From Streptomyces atratus (GTDB lineage: Bacteria > Actinomycetota > Actinomycetes > Streptomycetales > Streptomycetaceae): a stretch of 64,000 nt of DNA. Where the stretch lies: positions 62,001-126,000 of the forward strand of contig NZ_FPJO01000014.1 in the NCBI RefSeq assembly GCF_900119365.1. Direction: 5' to 3'. The notes under the pieces are model-generated. The model was not told the DNA's origin and made no database searches. It saw only the letters and a list, made by a program, of their open reading frames with translations. The position numbers and the translations under genes were made by a program. Shown here piece after piece: positions 59,888 to 64,000 of the stretch; the first letter of the stretch is position 1, and every line of letters starts with the position of its first letter.

Positions 59888-62800
59888 TCAGCGGCGCGGG
59901 CGGCGTCCCCGGCCCGAGCGGCCCGGGTCCCCGTCGTCGTGCTGGTCACGGTGATCGCCCAGCAGATCGTCCGCCAGCGTCGGCAGATCGTCCAGCGGGG
60001 TCTCCTCGGCCCAGTCGGGACGAGGACGGCGGGCGAGGCGCTCCTGGCGTTCCCTGCCCTCCCAGTGGTCCTGGACCGGCTGCGGGGTGCCCGCGTGCGG
60101 ATCGCCGATCTGCGGAAGCTCGCGGGTGCGCTCGTTCTCGCTCTCCGGTACGGAGCCCGCCGGGCGCTCGTCGCGGAAGATGCCCCGCGGGATCCGGTCC
60201 GCCGGATCCGCGTCCCGTACCGGAGGAAGAACCGCCGTCTCGTCCGCCGCACCGGGCCGCTTTGGCCGGTCCTGGATCTTGGGGATCATCGCCGTCTCGG
60301 CCTCGTCGGAGGGCGTGGCCGAGCTGTCCGGCGCGGGCACCTGCTGCGTCACGTCGTTCGGGTCGACGATCGGCGTGGGCACCGTGATCTCGTTGTCCGG
60401 CACGGACGCCGCTGCGGCGGCCTCCGCCCGGGCCTTCTCCGCCGCGGCGGCGGCCTCGGCCTCGGCCCGCCTGCGCGCCTCCTCGGCCCGCAACAGCGCT
60501 TCCTCGGCCTTGCGCTGCTTCTCCAGCCGCAGGGCCTCGGCCTCCTTGCGCAGCCGCGCCTCCTCCTCGGCCTGCCTGCGGAGCCTGGCCTGCTCGGCCT
60601 CGCGGGCCGCTTCCTCGGCCTCTCGCCGGACCCGCTCCTCCTCGGCCACCCGGCGGGCTTCCTCGGCCCGCTGCCGGGCCTCCTCCGCCTGGCGTTCGGC
60701 CTCGCGCCGGCGGGCCTCCTCCAGCTCGCGGGCCTTGCGCTCCTCCTCCTCGGCACGGAGCTTGGCGAGCTGTTCCTGCCGCTCGCGCTCCAGCCGCTCC
60801 TCCTCGGCCTTGCGGGCCGCCTCTTCCTCGGCCTTGCGCCTGGCCTCCTCCTCGGCCGCCTTGCGCGCCTCCTCCTGGGCCTTGATCTCGGCCTCGGAGA
60901 GCGGCAGGAGCTGGTCGAGCCGGTGACGTACGACCGTGGTGATCGCCTCCGGTTCCTGGCCCGCGTCCACGACCAGGTAGCGGGTCGGGTCGGCCGCGGC
61001 CAGGGTCAGGAAGCCGGACCGCACCCGGGCGTGGAACTCCGGCGGCTCGGACTCCAGCCGGTCGGGCGCCTCGGTGAACCGTTCCCGTGCGGTCTTGGGA
61101 TCGACGTCCAGCAGCACCGTCAGATGCGGTACGAGCCCGCTCGTCGCCCAGCGCGAGATCCGGGCGATCTCGGTCGGGGAGAGGTCGCGGCCCGCGCCCT
61201 GGTAGGCGACGGACGAGTCGATGTAGCGGTCGGAGATGACGATCGCACCGCGCTCCAGCGCCGGGCGGACGACCGAGTCGACGTGCTCGGCGCGGTCGGC
61301 GGCGTACAGCAGCGCCTCGGCCCGGTTGGACAGCCCGGCCGACGAGACGTCGAGCAGGATCGAGCGCAGCCGCTTGCCGACCGGCGTCGCGCCCGGCTCG
61401 CGGGTGACGACGACCTCGTGGCCCTTGGCGCGGATCCACTCGGCGAGCGCCTCGACCTGGGTGGACTTGCCCGCGCCGTCGCCGCCCTCCAGGGCGATGA
61501 AGAATCCGGTCGCGGCGGGGGCGACGGCCGGGTCGCCGCCGCGCAGCGCCTCGCGCAGATCGCGGCGCAGCGGCACTCCCGAGCGGTCGTCCGTCTTGGC
61601 GAGGACGATCACGGCGACCGGCAGCAGCAGCGCGCCGATCAGCATCAGGGCGAACGCCGCTCCGCCGTGCTCGAAGACGAAGTCGCCCGAGACCAGCCGG
61701 TGGGTGCCGATCGCGGCGGCCAGCAGCGGGCCCGCGAGCGCGCCGAGCGCGACGAGGACCCGTACGACGGCCTGGAGGTGCTCGGTGGTCCTGGCCCGGC
61801 GGGACTCCTCGGTCTCCTGGTCGACCAGGACATGACCGGTGTGGGCGGCGACGCCCGCCGCGTATCCGGCGAGCACCGCGATCATCAGCACGGTCGCCGT
61901 GTCCGGCACCAGGCCCATGGCGAGCAGCGCGATACCGGTGACGGCGGTGGCCAGAGCGAGCAGCCGGCGCCGCGACAGGGCGGGCAGCACCTTCCCCGCG
62001 GTCCGGATGCCGACTCCCGTGGCACCGGTCAGGGCGAGGATCAGCAGCGCGAGGGTGACGGGTCCGCCGCCCAGGTCGGCGGCGTGCAGCACCGAGACCG
62101 CGGCAGCGGCGGCGATGGCCCCGGCGACCGCGGCCGACGCGCCAATGATCAGCGGGACGGCTCCGGTGCGGCCCCGGTCGGGTCCGCCGCCGGTCGACGG
62201 CCGCCGCAGGCCCTCCAGCGGCGAGCGCGGGCGGGGGGTCTGCGTACCGGGCAGTTCCAGGAAGTACAGGGTGGAGATCGACGCCGAGAACAGCCCGGCC
62301 GCGACGTACGAGCCGAGGGCCGCCTGGTGGATCGAGAACCACTCGAGGCCCGAGCCCAGCAGGTTGCCGACGAGGGTGGCGATCAGCAGGACGGCCGCCG
62401 CGACCGGGATCGCGGCGAAGTCGGTACGGATGGAGAGCCGGCGCAGTGCGTCGAGGTGGTCGGGCAGCGGGCGTACCGCGGCGCCCTCGGGGGGCGGGGC
62501 GGGCAGCAGCGCGGGAGCGGCGCCGTCCTTGGCGACCGTCCACAGCCGCTCGGCCGCGCCGACGACGAAGACGGTGATGAGGATCATCATGAGTGCCTTG
62601 TCGGGCATCCAGTCGATCCACAGCGGTGCGACGACCAGCAGCGCGAGCCGCAGACCGTCCGTCCCGATCATCAGCCACCGCCGGTCCAGCGGTCCTCCGG
62701 GCGCGGTGAGCGTCGTCAGCGGCCCCAGGAGTACGGCTCCGAAGAGCAGGGTGGCAAGGATCCGGGCACCGAACACCGCGGCGACGGCAAAGGCCGCACC

Positions 62801-63025
62801 TCGGTACCCGGCTCCGAATGAGCCCCCCAGGACCGCCGCTTGCAGCGACATCAGCACCAGCACGAGAAGGGCGAGTGCGTCGCCGGTACTGCCGACGAGC
62901 TGCGCGCTCCACAACCGCTTCAGCGGGGGAACACGCAACAGGGCTCGTACGGCGCGCTCGCGTGAGTCTGCGGCAAGTGTGTCGGAGGTGGGGCTCACGA
63001 CCGTTGGCTGCTCGGCTCGCGTCAT
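59888..63025 (-). CDS. tmk: Thymidylate kinase fused to an MFS-like membrane domain and a coiled-coil tail
   Basis: 1045 residues. Residues 30-500 form about ten to twelve hydrophobic helices resembling a transporter. Residues 508-710 are thymidylate kinase: FIALEGGDGAGKSTQ (P-loop), the DRYIDSSVAYQGAG motif and a LID region. Residues 715-875 are an Ala/Glu/Arg coiled coil, followed by a Pro/Asp-rich tail. dTMP to dTDP is essential, so this should be the cell's Tmk. The fusion is typical of Streptomyces. Divided from topA by a strong terminator. Confidence 0.95.
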   Translation of the reverse strand: MTRAEQPTVVSPTSDTLAADSRERAVRALLRVPPLKRLWSAQLVGSTGDALALLVLVLMSLQAAVLGGSFGAGYRGAAFAVAAVFGARILATLLFGAVLLGPLTTLTAPGGPLDRRWLMIGTDGLRLALLVVAPLWIDWMPDKALMMILITVFVVGAAERLWTVAKDGAAPALLPAPPPEGAAVRPLPDHLDALRRLSIRTDFAAIPVAAAVLLIATLVGNLLGSGLEWFSIHQAALGSYVAAGLFSASISTLYFLELPGTQTPRPRSPLEGLRRPSTGGGPDRGRTGAVPLIIGASAAVAGAIAAAAAVSVLHAADLGGGPVTLALLILALTGATGVGIRTAGKVLPALSRRRLLALATAVTGIALLAMGLVPDTATVLMIAVLAGYAAGVAAHTGHVLVDQETEESRRARTTEHLQAVVRVLVALGALAGPLLAAAIGTHRLVSGDFVFEHGGAAFALMLIGALLLPVAVIVLAKTDDRSGVPLRRDLREALRGGDPAVAPAATGFFIALEGGDGAGKSTQVEALAEWIRAKGHEVVVTREPGATPVGKRLRSILLDVSSAGLSNRAEALLYAADRAEHVDSVVRPALERGAIVISDRYIDSSVAYQGAGRDLSPTEIARISRWATSGLVPHLTVLLDVDPKTARERFTEAPDRLESEPPEFHARVRSGFLTLAAADPTRYLVVDAGQEPEAITTVVRHRLDQLLPLSEAEIKAQEEARKAAEEEARRKAEEEAARKAEEERLERERQEQLAKLRAEEEERKARELEEARRREAERQAEEARQRAEEARRVAEEERVRREAEEAAREAEQARLRRQAEEEARLRKEAEALRLEKQRKAEEALLRAEEARRRAEAEAAAAAEKARAEAAAAASVPDNEITVPTPIVDPNDVTQQVPAPDSSATPSDEAETAMIPKIQDRPKRPGAADETAVLPPVRDADPADRIPRGIFRDERPAGSVPESENERTRELPQIGDPHAGTPQPVQDHWEGRERQERLARRPRPDWAEETPLDDLPTLADDLLGDHRDQHDDGDPGRSGRGRRPRR

Positions 63026-63131
63026 CCGCCCAGCCTATCCGGAGCGGCGGGGTCCCCGGAGGCCCCGTCCGAACATTTGGGCGCCCGAGCCGTCCCGGCA
63101 CTTACGGCCCACCCCCCGGAGCCCGCGCGAA

Positions 63132-63168
63132 CGCCGGAGGGGGCCGGATCACCCGGCCCCCTCCGGCG
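63132..63168 (-). terminator. Terminator downstream of topA
   Basis: Perfect 16-base stem CGCCGGAGGGGGCCGG / CCGGCCCCCTCCGGCG with a five-base loop, 41 bases past the topA stop. Confidence 0.85.
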
Positions 63169-63209
63169 TACTCGACGCGTACCGCTCAGTACTGCGCCCG
63201 GTCCTCCGC

Positions 63210-64000
63210 TCAGTCCTCGACGGACGACGACGCCGTAGCCGCCTTCTTCGCCGCGGTTGCCTTCTTGGCGGTCGTCTTCTTCGCGGCCGTCGTCTTCTTC
63301 GCCGCGGTCTTCTTGGCCCCCGCCGTGGTCTTCTTGGCAGCGGTCTTCTTCGCGGCCGTCGACGACTTCTTGGCCGGGGCCTTCTTCGCCGTCTTCTTCT
63401 TGGCGGGCCCCTTGGCACGCTTCTCGGCGAGCAGCTCGTAGCCGCGCTCCGGCGTGATGTCCTCGACGCTGTCGCCGGTGCGCAGCGTCGCGTTGGTCTC
63501 GCCGTCGGTGACGTACGCGCCGAAGCGGCCGTCCTTGACCACGACCGGAGCCCCGCTCACCGGGTCCGTGCCCAGTTCCTTCAGCGGCGGCTTGGCAGCG
63601 GCCCGGCCGCGCTGCTTGGGCTGGGCGTAGATCGCGAGGGCCTCTTCGAGGGTGATGTCGAACAGCTGGTCCTCGGAGGTGAGCGACCGCGAGTCCGTGC
63701 CCTTCTTCAGGTACGGGCCGTAGCGGCCGTTCTGCGCGGTGATCTCGACACCCTCGGCGTCCTCGCCGACGACGCGCGGCAGCGACATCAGCCTGAGCGC
63801 GTCGGCCAGCGTCACCGTGTCCAGGGACATGGTCTTGAAGAGCGAGGCGGTCCGCGGCTTCACCGCGTTCTTGCCGGTCTTCGGGGTGCCCTCGGGCAGC
63901 ACCTCGGTGACGTACGGCCCGTAACGCCCGTCCCTGGCGATGATCTGGTGGCCGGTGACCGGGTCCGCGCCGAGCTCGAAGTCGCCGCTCGGCTTGGCCA
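63210..64000 (-). CDS. topA: DNA topoisomerase I, C-terminal part (5' end outside window)
   Basis: The last ~263 residues. Repeated topoisomerase C-terminal motifs are visible (DGRYGPYVTEVLPEGTPKTG, NGRYGPYLKKGTDSRSL, DGRFGAYVTDGETNATLR). The protein ends in a Lys/Ala/Thr-rich tail of about 70 residues (KKTAAKKTTAGAKK type), which in Streptomyces TopA helps DNA binding and processivity. The catalytic domain lies beyond the right edge. Confidence 0.96.
   Translation of the reverse strand, partial: AKPSGDFELGADPVTGHQIIARDGRYGPYVTEVLPEGTPKTGKNAVKPRTASLFKTMSLDTVTLADALRLMSLPRVVGEDAEGVEITAQNGRYGPYLKKGTDSRSLTSEDQLFDITLEEALAIYAQPKQRGRAAAKPPLKELGTDPVSGAPVVVKDGRFGAYVTDGETNATLRTGDSVEDITPERGYELLAEKRAKGPAKKKTAKKAPAKKSSTAAKKTAAKKTTAGAKKTAAKKTTAAKKTTAKKATAAKKAATASSSVED

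Noticed and set aside
58430..62821. A very long open frame on the plus strand opposite tmk and holB
   Set aside because: It is the antisense of two well-supported core genes; the protein is Gly/Arg/Gln-rich with no domain, as expected from GC-rich codon shadowing.
1..64000. CRISPR arrays, insertion sequences, rRNA genes, replication origins
   Set aside because: No regularly spaced repeats, no terminal inverted repeats with transposase genes, no rRNA-like sequence and no cluster of DnaA boxes were seen.

Overview
This window is high-GC actinobacterial chromosome, almost certainly Streptomyces. The evidence is the strong GC bias at third codon positions, GTG and TTG starts, a tipA orthologue with its own promoter, rppA, XRE/DUF397 regulator sets, a TopA with a lysine tail, and a thymidylate kinase fused to a transporter-like domain. 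Both edges cut core genes: the 3' part of ftsH is missing on the left and the 5' part of topA on the right.

Layout. Positions 1-9.6 kb hold housekeeping genes: ftsH, hpt, tilS, a zinc metalloprotease, dacB, ppa, a ThrE-type exporter, a DedA protein and a YbjQ-type protein. Positions 9.6-25 kb hold regulators and metabolic genes: tipA divergent from a ClC channel, wrbA, a glutamate decarboxylase, PadR, DinB, an aldehyde dehydrogenase, an XRE / anti-sigma-like ATPase / DUF397 set, a lipoprotein, a FUSC exporter, a DUF2786 protein, a decayed ABC transporter and a Tat-exported DUF1259 protein. Positions 25-30.5 kb hold a cytochrome P450, rppA (tetrahydroxynaphthalene synthase), a family A DNA polymerase, a small membrane protein and a frameshifted chitin-binding-type gene. 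Positions 56.6-64 kb return to core genes: tRNA-Thr(CGT), a secreted S33 peptidase, holB, tmk and topA.

The unusual part is about 25 kb at 31.5-56.4 kb, which looks like a stack of conflict or stress-response modules. (i) 31.5-35.9 kb: four genes joined by stop/start overlaps encode a membrane-anchored coiled coil, a CHAT-like protein, a DUF2384-like antitoxin and a RES toxin, followed by a macro-domain (ADP-ribose binding) protein. (ii) 36.0-49.4 kb: eight tightly packed genes encode a zinc-ribbon/degenerate vWA protein, a GTPase, a large putative GTPase-associated protein, an Hsp70/actin-like ATPase, a secreted membrane-anchored vWA protein, a radical-SAM activase-like protein, a coiled coil and a double AAA+ (CbbX/SpoVK type) ATPase. 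(iii) 56.4-49.4 kb on the minus strand, convergent: a protein of unknown function, an Hsp90-family ATPase, a 979-residue TPR-like protein and a coiled coil. The domain mix (GTPase, vWA, chaperone ATPases, peptidase-like and NAD-acting effectors) matches the general style of NTP-dependent actinobacterial conflict systems, but I cannot match this exact combination to a described system.

Other points of note. The TipA orthologue keeps promoter, operator and internal TipAS start but has Gly where TipAL has its thiopeptide-binding Cys214. Two 33-bp sites, 30/33 identical and in the same orientation relative to their genes, lie upstream of the ATPase and DUF397 genes. An ABC ATPase and an FtsX-type permease have been fused by an internal deletion. 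Family assignments come from motifs and memory; no database search was run.
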